From Antedon mediterranea (taxonomy: Eukaryota; Echinodermata; Crinoidea; Comatulida; Antedonidae), in contig NC_092670.1 of NCBI RefSeq assembly GCF_964355755.1, positions 25,097,795 through 25,161,794 of the forward strand: a stretch of DNA of 64,000 bases, read 5' to 3'. Numbering within the stretch: position 1 is the first letter of the stretch; every line of letters begins with the position of its first letter. The notes under the pieces are model-generated. The model ran no database searches. It was not told where the DNA came from and saw only the letters and a list, made by a program, of their open reading frames with translations. The translations under genes were made by a program, and so were the position numbers. Shown one piece after another: positions 51,609-62,018 of the stretch.

Positions 51609-54600
51609 ACCAATTAAGATCACTTGTTTTTGTCTCTTATATTCAATTCACAGCTTCTGCTGTTGGGCTTCTTTTAAACTATGACTCTACATTTATTTCT
51701 AGTCAGGAATTTGAATTTAACATGCTATAAGCATTTACTAATTTATATTCGTTATCTTCTGGGCCTCAAGTCCAGAGGTAGGAGTGTGGTGGGTGCAGTT
51801 GGCCTATCAGAGGCAGGAGAGTGGGATGGATTGCAGTTAACAACTTATTCAGATTACTTTATAATTAAGTTTGGAGTCATAGTTTAATTTCAAGTCCCCA
51901 ACAAATTGTTGGTGAATTGATTGTGTCATAATCTGCATTCAACATTACAATATAACTAATCCTTGGGGACACTTCCCATGATATGTACAAGGGCAATATA
52001 TCTTCACACTACAGCCAAGCCATTCAAGGTACACTTCCCGTGAAACAAACATTTGAAATAAAATTAAGGAGAAACTTGTGGGTCCTGAAAGTGGCTATTT
52101 GTGTATTACTTTATTTGCATACATTACAAATGGTTATTAAGTAACAATGTGAAACACAATTAATAGGAACTGTTTTCTGACAAAACAGGTGTATAATTCC
52201 ATCCCCCATCAACTTTGAGAAACTGACTTCTCCACCTGTGTTCTGTTAATACAAATTTTAATCTGCGTTTCTTTAGGAAATTTTGTTAGTAACATGTGAA
52301 GTAAAGCAAAAATATCAAGACATCTGCCAACACATTTGAAGTATTAGTATAAAATGTAAAACAAAGTATTCTTTCTGCACTTTTTCCTTAGAATCTGAAG
52401 CCATACTCAGCTGATTTTAAGTTGAACTCTTCCCTCAAAGGCAAGTTTAAACTATTTAACTCATCTTCACAGCAAATTTTAAATGCTGTTGGACTTTACG
52501 TCCCCAACTTAGGTTGGCGAAGATTTCAAATTGGCTGTTTTTTTAGTATTAGTGTATTGTGTACAATAATCTAACCACGATCTCTGCAAAATGCTTTTTG
52601 TTTCATTTTTTTTTGTTTCGGTTTCCAATCGGTTTACTTTCACAGCAAAACAATTTGTTGTTGAACTCTTTTGTTGAGTTGGTAAAAATGATGTCCTTAA
52701 CATACAGTACACACACAAACAATTGTTTTCATTTATATTGACATTACAAAATAACTTCATTGACATTAAACAACTATTCAATTGACAGCAGTGTTTTAGG
52801 GAGGGACTTGTACATTGCAATATTCATATTTGGTCATTTAGATGATGAATGGTAGAACCCGTCCTTTAAAGCATAGGCTTTCTAATCATACTTAGAGGCA
52901 CCCATAGTATGGCAAACCTTGGTGGGTCATGAAGGTATTGTAGTGTGGGCTTCTATGGTATCATACACTTAAATCCGCACATTATCTATGTGGTTTGGGA
53001 GTTGTAGTCATACCTTGGTGATTTCCTGCCATTTTATCTTTTTTTTCAGCATGTTTTACCAAACCAAAGCACTGTACAATACTAATGCAAATGATAAAAC
53101 CATAAACACCTAGTTAATTATTTGCCCATGCTTTTAATATAACCTGTAATTTTAACAACTGAGCACAAAGCAAGTTAGTGCTTCAGAGACAATCCCATTA
53201 AACATTGTGAAAAGGGAAATTTTAAGATGCATTTTAGATAGTGAGAGTTAAAGATCAAAAACTTTGAGCACTGACTATGTTTTGTTCTAAAATAAACATT
53301 TGGTTTGTCAAAATTCCATACATTTAAAAAAAAAACCAAAACAAGTGTCAGCTTGGTAAATAAATGACCCTATGTATATATTTTATATCTTGATTATTAA
53401 AAAATGAAATACTACTAAATAGGAAATAAACAATGTTTGTCTTTGGTGCTCAAAGAGTTGCTGCATGTGGCCTGGTACCATATAGTAAGTACTGCTCAAC
53501 ATTAGAACCAGAAAGGTTTAGTTTTGCATAAAAAAACAACCAAAATGCTACAACAAACTTAAAACTATAAAGTCAATCTGTATTGGATTTGATCTTAAAG
53601 TAAGCATGAATTACCTTCTTTCAAACATTTTAAACAGTAACATTGGCTGCTGACATGACTAGGAGGTTTACGTGTTGGGGGAACTGAAATGATAAATACT
53701 GTGTCTTGCTATGAATGGACCTCTTTGCATGGATTATACCCGCCGCGTTCAGTAGTGCTTGTTCATGTGAGTGCCCAGTTAACTGATAACCATCATAGTC
53801 TGTTTTTCAGATACAATGACCGGTTGATTTGTAATTGTATAAAGCAGGCAAGTGAATTAGTAATTGTCTTGTTATTGTTATTCACAGTACATTTTTTGGT
53901 TAGTACTGTTGGACTGTTTGTCCCCAACATGATCACATCGACATGTTCGGCGAATTTTTATGTCATTGAAATGTATGCATGTTGACAGTATTTTCCAAAT
54001 ATACTATCATTCGTGATGGACTGTTAATGTTAAACTATCTTTTGCATTGTCAAGAACACAACTACTGTAGTGTCAACTACCAAAATGTTGTGTAAAAGTA
54101 TAACAAGTTTATTTTTCTTCTGATGCTCAACAACTGATGAACTGTGGCATGTGTGTTCAGGTCAGTTAAAATTTACATAACAATTGCATTTGTTTTTCCC
54201 TGAATGCAAATGGATGTTGACAAAGAAAAATGTGGTCTTTTACCACAGAATATAAGGAAGTGCATCGTTGTAGACTTTGGAATTATTAATTGCAAAAAAC
54301 AATACTTGCCTAGCAACTTGAATAAAGGAAGTGATAAATAAAAACTGAATTATGAACAATCTGGGATCATGTGTGTAGGTATACACTGTATAAAAGAGGT
54401 AGCACTCTGATGCAGAAATGTTGAACAAAGTGTATTCATTTACGCCAGTATGACCAAGAGTGCCACACGTGATGGTTTTTATACATCTAAGTTTAAACGT
54501 AATAATGAATCTATTTGACCAAAGTTCACCTTGTGGTATACCAAAATAATTTGTGGTTTTTGTTGCATAAAAGGCCAATTTACATAGCGGAAAACAAAAA

Positions 54601-55167
54601 TATAGAATGTATGTTATTTCTTATGACCATTTACACAAAACGCAGAACAGACGGGCTGTTAAGTGGAAACCTGCTCATGATAGATACAGGCTCTACATGG
54701 GACAAGCTACGCGGTTACTGTTACCACTCGTCTTTGTAAATTAGCCTTTAAATTGTTGGAAATGACTAGGCAAAATAAATGGAAATACGGTACAAGTAAT
54801 TGCTTGTTTTGTACTTTATTGAGTGCAGTGTGTGTCTATATAACATTCTACCATTTAGAAGAGGTTCTTTGGTTTAAAATGGCTCATCAGTCATTATTTG
54901 CTAAAAATAGTACTGTACATTTTTCAATTATTAACAAAAATAAAGATTAAAATTCAAATATTGCTTTAGAGTAACAAATGGAAGAATTAAAAGCTATAAA
55001 AATAATATATATTAATATCTTTATGCTGATACCAGTGCAAGGTGGCTAGACTCTTGCAGCTTCTAAAATGTTACATATGCTGGATGTTTCCTTGAGCTAA
55101 AGAATGCTTTAAACCAAAGAGTCTTTCCTGAATCCAACCACTGATTCTAATACTTGCACCTTTTTGT
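51609..55167. other. Possible 3' UTR/intergenic with a recurrent hairpin
   Basis: No coding exon recognised in 3.5 kb. An AATAAA at 51604 overlaps the BuGZ stop. A small structured motif, GTCCCCAAC-loop-GTTGG(T/C)GAA, occurs three times on the plus strand (51894, 52500, 53920); see findings. The rest is AT-rich and nondescript. Confidence 0.5.
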
Positions 55168-58100
55168 CTACTCATCTTTCACTACCATCTTCAACATCTT
55201 CAGAGCCATATCTGGGGCATCAGATGGAACCTTTTGAAATAAAAGGGATTTAATTGATCTTTAACTTTTCTTCATATATTGCAGATAAATAATAGTAATG
55301 CCCAATTTAATATTATTAAGTGCAAAATGCAGGGCGCCTGCAAGCGCTGAACAGAAAATGTAAAGCACAACATTGAATCATTTCCACTGTCAAGGGTGAA
55401 GAGAGTAGGGAGCCTTGGATTTGAGATGACTGATGACCTATTAGGTCAATCGATGTGTCATCAGTCATCATCTAGAACTAGAAACCATCTAAATTGTACC
55501 AAGGTCCCAATATCTTCACATGTGCACAATCAATGACGTAATTTCTACCTAGTTCGAGCCATGTGGTTATAGCGCTTTAGAGAACATTTAATTTGCTTTA
55601 GTGCTATACATTATTGATGAATTAACATTATTTGTTCCAAATCGAAAGCTCCCTAATAGCTGCTAAACCATACTCCAGCATCCCATGAAAGCCCATTGTT
55701 GTTTTTTGTAAAGTTCTGCAAATCAAGCATAACCTTAAGCTCTGTCTACACTATCAAACTAGTTTGAAAAAGTGTGATGTTCCCAAATATGGGGTGTTCT
55801 ATGCCCAAATATGGTATTATGACTTCATCATATCCATATATGGGCACCTCACATAAAGTTTGATGTAGACAGGGCTTTAGTCTTGGCAACTCTACAATAT
55901 TCTTAAAAGGTACACACACATTACAGATACCCACCATATGTCCTGCATTCATGATCCAGTAAAAACTGAAATTCTTGAATGTTTTGACAAAAGCCTTTGT
56001 TTGAGTGCCAGTTGTGTACAACGGTGTCCACTTCAATGCATCAAAGCTAGACAGGCCAGGCCACGTAAGTTTTTCCACCCATAATTCAGTACCTAGGAAT
56101 AGAGTAGTTTATTAGTAGGCCCTAGTATTATCAGAGACAATTGTTGTACAGGTATTATACCACTTTCACATCGCCTAACAATATTATACTTGTGGCATGA
56201 CTTTAATAAATTGATTTCATCATTTTATTACTCAGTTTCACAAGAAAGCAAAATCTATATTTACATTTTTATGTATCTATTGTTACCTGGAGTGTCGCAT
56301 ATAAGGTCCAGTTGTCCATTGTACACCACAACTTTAACGGTAGAGTTAGTCAGAAGGTCATCAACTATATAATGTTAATAATATTTGTTAAATAGTGCCA
56401 TTAAATATAAGAAATTTTTCAATAACTATTTTATTTTAGGGGTGTGCCCTTTCTAAATCTGCCTGATGCCCCAGTACACAATTTGTAAAATTGTATGTAT
56501 CTTAGCCTAGGTCAAGGGTTATATAATAAGGTGGGGTAATTCCCATGTGTATTCTGAATGTAGAGGGATGAGCTGTTAGGAGCTCATTGTACTAAGCCTC
56601 CGCATTAGGTGGTAGGTTGGCCAGTTCCTTTCCATGCTGCCTTATCCTCCACTGGTACTCGTTTTACAGATCAGTGGACTGGGAGTTGTTGGGAAATGAA
56701 CCCGAGTCTCTCTGTACGACAATCGAGTGTCCTAGCCACTCGGCTACCCAAATCCATACATAATAAAGAAACCTATAAAATATGAAATCAAGAACCTATA
56801 CTGTACCTATGTCAATGACTGGTTTCATGAAGTCTCCTGCTTGCTTTGCAAACACTGCATTTGCCTGAGCTGTAAACAGTAAACATTTGCATTGAAAGAC
56901 CAATGGTAAGTAATTAACATATGTATACCTTAATTTGAATTTCTTAGTGATTATTTAAATATTAATAGACCTACTATAAAAGTTGCCTTGCATTTTTACC
57001 ATATACTCAACACAGAATATCAATAAATTGTATAACATACCACCCCATGTGACATTGTCAGGAATGCCTAGCTTCTTTTTGATTGGTCCATTCATAAGTT
57101 CCGTTAGTGGGTCACTTTCAAACCGTGACACGTGTCTCAAATACAAATGTTCTGTAATTGGAAAGGAATATTTTAGAAATGTTTTTATTTATTATCAGTG
57201 ACTTTGTGTTTTAACAAACTACAAATAGGTAAACTCAAAATGATGAACACTTTAAATGCCGCGTTTGTTGCACTTACTCAATTCTGGTGGTAAATGAGAA
57301 GCCTTCTTCATTGAAAATAGATTATTAGTGTTGTCATGTAAAAGAATGTTGTAGAAATCTACATTATCTGTGTTCTATAAAAATAATCATTCATAATTCA
57401 TAAATTGTATATTTGATAAAAGTCATCTTCATAGTAAAACTGAATTGTGATCAATTTGTACATAGTCATTTCCAACAATGATTTTAAAAAGGGGTTTGGC
57501 TGAACCATAAAAATCCTAAAAAATATACCTCAGCAATGACTGTTTCTGTTGCACCCCACAGCTGGGTTGCCTTCTCATAGTCGCCATCATTGTAAGCATT
57601 TTCTGTGGCATTGGCAGATTTTTTAACCAAGGCTAGTCCTCTCTTGTCCAGAAGTGACTAAAATAGAGAAGAAACAAAGTAAGTTAAATTGACAATAATT
57701 AAAACTTATATTTTTATGCATATGTTATTTAGTTTGTTTGTTTCCCAACTACATGCCTCCCCTTTTATTATATTGAGAAATAAATTCATTTGTTTAATGA
57801 AATTGAGTCTGAAAATATGTTATTTATCAATACTTACAGTTTGATACAAGTAAGGTCCCCATGTGTTTACATAATCTGTTTAAAAAAAAAATGAAGAAAA
57901 ACACTTTAATAAATTAAAATAAACATAAAAATATCAAATTAATATAATAAAGAATAATGTATTAAATCAAATTAGAAATTGTTCCAAATATTATTTAATA
58001 ATTTTTAATAAAAAAAAAAGAAATATAATTAAATAAACCTTTGCAAATTATTTTTCTCAATGATGGAATAAAACTATTTATCCAAACACAAATAGTTACA

Positions 58101-59671
58101 TTGCAATAGGAGCTGTTGACAACTACATAATACAGTAAGTACTTTAATTTAACACACTATTGTTCCCTAAGGGTATTGCTAAACACCGCAAACCCCACAA
58201 ACCTCCAAAAAAACATAGCAAACCCCATCGAACCAACATAAAAGTGATTGAATCATGTAGTGTACAACCCACTGGGTATATAAATTATTAAATTTCTACT
58301 GTTAACTACTTATTTTTGGGGATAAAACATAATTTTTTGGTTAAAAATTAGCAATCATTTTTGACCAAAAAATGATGTTTTACCCCAAAAATAAGTAGTT
58401 AACAGTAGAAATTTAATTTTTTTTTTTCATGGATATACCCAGTGGGTTGTACACTACATGATTCAATCACTTTTATGTTGGTTCGATGGGGTTTGCTATA
58501 TTTTTTTTTAGGTTTGCAGGGTTTAGCAATCATTTTTGACCAAAAAATGATGTTTTACCCCAAAAATAATTAGTTAACAGTAAAAATGCATTATTTTTTT
58601 TACAGGGATATACCCAGTGGGTTGTACACTACATGATTCAATCACTTTTATGTTGGTTCGATGGGGTTTGCTATGTTTTTTTGGAGGTTTGCGGGGGTTT
58701 GCGGTGTTTAGCAATACCCTTCCCTTATTCCAGGTGGTCTAATTTACATGTTACTCAACAGTTGGTGCATACAAACAACAGCTCTGGGTTTCTTTTGTTC
58801 TCCTCAGTAGAAGGCAAGCAGTCATGTAGGAAAGACCATGTTATTTTATCAGTAGTTTTACAGCTTTATTCTAGGCATACATGCTGTACAAACTCTGTGA
58901 CTTATAGTTTCTGTACTGTAGGCACTATTAACTTTAATATACGTTATATAGATTTGATTTATTGTATATACTCAGCAGAAGAAAGCAGTAATGAAGAAAG
59001 GACCGTTTATATTACTGAACAAATGCAGTGTATTACCTTTATTCTACAGTAGGCATACATGTTGTACAATGTTCTATCAGTGATTATTATTTAACTATGG
59101 AATATTCACTTTGCTTAAATATTTGGAATTATAATACCAATTTGCCTATGTACCTGTATTTATGTTACGGGATTTGCCATTAAAAGAATGTAAGTATTGT
59201 ACTTTTAATTTGTAAATGATAAAATGATGGTTGGTGAGAGCTTTAGGTGAGGAGATAATATTACACACCTACCATAGTTAGGTTGGTTTTTAGTCAATGA
59301 AAAGAATAAAAAATGTCTAATTTTGGAGGTCATCCCTTGGCAGAGGTATGTTTAGTGATAGTTACCTATTGGTGATATCCATGAGTCTCCTAAAGCTAAG
59401 CCTCTGAAGTCAACAGAAAGTCTTCCTTCTTTCATTTCCTACCAAAAAAAAAACAGTTGCTGTATATCAAACATTCATTTTCTTGACTTTCCTTCTCTGT
59501 ACCAACTGGCTACACCCCTGTAAAGATGGATTGGAATTATCTAAGCCTATATAATTATAAGACATTCTTGAAATCCACTCTTAGTTTGTCTAATACCTTT
59601 AAAATGGCCTGGCTGAACGCAGCTGTCATTTTGCCTCCGTAAGATTCACAGAAAATATACAATGGAATAGT
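55168..59671 (-). CDS. SCPEP1-like serine carboxypeptidase, C-terminal part
   Basis: Ten exons join in frame (882 nt, 293 aa with the N-terminus missing): 59597-59671, 59366-59438, 57838-57875, 57529-57657, 57278-57374, 57044-57151, 56807-56869, 56287-56364, 55935-56092, 55168-55230. The S10 catalytic triad is complete: Ser in TIPLYIFCESYGGKM, Asp in VVVYNGQLDLICDTPG, and His in WIMNAGHM|VPSD. Other family landmarks are LALGDSWISP, DYVNTWGPYLYQ, LMNGPIKKKLGIP and FMKPVIDI. SCPEP1-type enzymes are secreted/lysosomal carboxypeptidases that remove C-terminal residues. About 150-160 N-terminal residues, including the signal peptide and the GGPGGSS oxyanion region, are expected but were not found between 59672 and 62018. 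They lie beyond the window or are lost. Confidence 0.95.
55736..55879. mobile_element. MITE, AGCTCTGTCTACACTATCAA family, copy 3
   Basis: TAAGCTCTGTCTACACTATC at the left and GATGTAGACAGGGCTTTA at the right, inverted. The interior contains several CCCAAATATGG-like words shared with copy 1. It lies in the last SCPEP1 intron. Confidence 0.88.
56500..56760 (-). mobile_element. tRNA-derived SINE in SCPEP1 intron
   Basis: On the minus strand the head reads GGGTAGCCGAGTGGCTAGG (A box) and ACTCGGGTTCATTTCCC (B box with changes), 45 bp apart. It continues into a body with CTCCCAGTCCACTGATCTG and GGCAGCATGGAAAGGAACTG. The head is tRNA-like, but the B box is mutated and a long body follows, so it is a SINE and not a tRNA gene. 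Confidence 0.75.
58171..58719. mobile_element. hAT-like foldback element, 549 bp
   Basis: Ends GGGTATTGCTAAACACCGCA and TGCGGTGTTTAGCAATACCC are perfect inverted copies. Flanks are TTCCCTAA (58163-58170) and TTCCCTTA (58720-58727), an 8-bp target duplication with one mismatch, as in hAT insertions. Most of the body is palindromic, and one arm segment (GCAATCATTTTTGACC and following) is present twice, at 58350 and 58527. It lies in a SCPEP1 intron. Confidence 0.9.
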
Positions 59672-59734
59672 CTGAAAGAATGAAACAGGTTAATAAAGAT
59701 TTCTTCAATACAGTGTTGAATGATTCTGCCATCC

Positions 59735-61450
59735 AAGACCAAAGGTGATGCCATTTTGAATGTTTAAAGGGGTCTTCCGTCAAGATGATGCCATATTGGA
59801 TGTTTAAAGGGGTCTTCCATCAAAGATTATGCCATTTTGGATGTTTAAAGGGGTCTTCCATCAATGATGGTGCCATATTGGATGTTTAAAAGGGCCTTCC
59901 ATCAAAGATTATGCCATATTGGATGTTTAAAGGGGCCTTCCATCAAAGATGATGCCATATTGAATGTTTTAAAGGGCCTTCCATCAAAGATGATGCCATA
60001 TTGGATGTTTTAAAGGGCCTTCCATCAAAGATTATGCCATATTGGATGTTTAAAGGGGTCTTCCACCAAAGATTATGCCATTTTGGATGTTTAAAGGGGT
60101 CTTCAATCAAAGATGATGCCATATTGGATGTTTAAAGGGGCCTTCCATCAAAGATGATGCCATATTGGATGTTTTAAAGGGCCTTCCATCAAAGATGATG
60201 CCATATTGGATGTTTAAAGGGGCCTTTCAACAAAGATGATGCCATATTGGATGTTTAAAAGGGCCTTTTATCAAAGATGATGCCATTTTGGATGTTTTGA
60301 AGGGGCCTTTTATCAAAGATATGCCATATTGGATGTTTTAATGGGCCTTCCATCAATGATGATGCCATATTTGGTGTTTAAAGGGGCCTTCACTCCAAGA
60401 TGATGTTATATTTAGTGTTTAAAGGGGCCTTCCATCAACGATGGTGCCATATTCGATGTTTTAAAGGGGCCTGTTGAACCCACAAATGTGAAAACGCCCA
60501 AAAATATGAAAACAACCACAAATGTGAAAACGCATCACTCACAAATGTGAAAACGCATCACCCACAAATTTAATAAACAGAACCCACAAATTTAAAAACG
60601 ACCATCGCCCACAAATGTGATAACGCCCACAAATGTAAAAAAAAAGAATTTAGTGCTAGACTCGAACAATTTTGATCGAGTTAATGCATTATATCATGAT
60701 TGTATTGAGTTCACGATAATTGTGTGTTCACGATACGTCTGTTAGGGTCGTCATTAACGATTATTACCATTTGCTGCTCGTACGTGCGATATTTGCATGT
60801 TAACTCGTTGGTTTAATAGTTCAAGACGATATTTGTTATTTGCTAACATGCAAATATTGCGTGCACGAGCAGCAAATGGTAATAATTCAACGCGTTAATG
60901 ACGAACCTAACAGACGTATCGTGAATACACAATTATTGAAACAACTCAATACAATGTATAAAATAAATACATTAACATTAACTCGATAAAAATTGTTTGG
61001 GCCTGGTACTAAATTTGATTTGTATTTTTTTTTACATTTGTGGGCGAAAAGGTCTCTCCCTTTTTCACATTTGTGGGCGCTGTTTTCACATTTGTGGGTG
61101 ATGCGTTTTTACATTTGTGGTTGTTTTCACATTTGTGGGCTTTTTCACATTTGTGGGTTCAACAGGGCCTTTTTTTTATCAAAGATGATGCCATATTGGA
61201 TGTTTAAAGGGGTCTTCCGTCAAAGATGATACCATATTGGATGTTTTAAAGGGCCTTCCATCAAAGATCATGCCATATTGGATGTTTAAAGGGGCCTTCC
61301 ATCAATGATGATGCCAGATTGGTTGTTGAAGGGGCCTTCGGTCAAAGATGGTGTGATATTAGATGTTTAAAAGGGCTTTCCATCAAAGATGATGTGATAT
61401 TTGTTGTTTAAAGGGGCCTTCCGTCAATGATGATGCCATGTTTTAAAGGG
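59735..61450. repeat. 41-bp tandem array, interrupted
   Basis: Unit TGATGCCATATTGGATGTTT + AAAGGGGCCTTCCATCAAAGA, about 41 bp, with one-base length variants in the A and G runs. It runs 59735-60471 and resumes at 61165-61450 after an inserted element. Units at both outer ends are the most diverged. It lies between the first detected SCPEP1 exon and the GAL3ST-like gene. Confidence 0.96.
60472..61164. mobile_element. Foldback element inserted in the 41-bp array, 693 bp
   Basis: Ends TGTTGAACCCACAAATGTG and CACATTTGTGGGTTCAACA are perfect inverted copies; the flanks GGGCC and GGGCC suggest a 5-bp target duplication. Subterminal arrays of CACAAATGTGAAAACGC (several per arm, inverted between arms) lead into a long inner palindrome. 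GATACGTCTGTTAGG pairs with CCTAACAGACGTATC, and ACCATTTGCTGCTCG pairs with CGAGCAGCAAATGGT. Almost the entire element can fold on itself. No coding capacity. Confidence 0.93.
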
Positions 61451-62018
61451 TTATGATATATAACAGTTAATATTGAAAACCTATAATGGCCTGTTAACTG
61501 AAGTACTTTTCAGTTTATGTACTGTAATGATAATTTAAATAGCTTTTCAGCAGGGAGCTAAGTTAATTGGTCGGATGTTTTTCAGTACTCTAATGTAATT
61601 GTACTGGATACTTTGACCAATTAACTTTATAATACTGTAATCCATATTGTCTTTTTTGTCTTTCTCTCTGTCAATTGTCAATGGGATACACTGGTGTGTA
61701 AATGACCTTCACCATTTGAGACAATCTATAATGACACAAAGGTGCCAATTCAAAAAAACTATTTGATATATTGATCTATTATTATAACTTTCACCATGCT
61801 GTAGGGTTTAGCATTAACTAAATTCAGATTGTCACTAGTTTAGTGAAAATGTCAGGAATGGTCAAACAGCACATTTAATAGTATGTTAGTGCTGGAGTCT
61901 GTGTGTGTGTCTCTCTCCCAGAAATGTTACCTACAACTTGAGAACACAGTGCATAAGGTGTTATTACAGTAAATGTCAGTACGTTGAGTACAGCTACCTC
62001 CAATTTTATTTCTGAATA
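61451..62018. other. No coding exon seen; 5' region of the GAL3ST-like gene
   Basis: AT-rich. A fragment of the SINE family of 1980/33515 lies at about 61555-61625 (TAATTGGTCGGATGTTTTTC). No SCPEP1 exon was found on the minus strand. Confidence 0.5.

Noticed and set aside
53689-53985. 98-codon open frame with a hydrophobic stretch
   Set aside because: No splice partners, no family resemblance, and it overlaps the recurrent hairpin motif; likely chance.
56700-56757. Possible tRNA-Leu-like gene on the minus strand
   Set aside because: The B box is mutated (GGGTTCATTTCC) and a typical SINE body follows directly.
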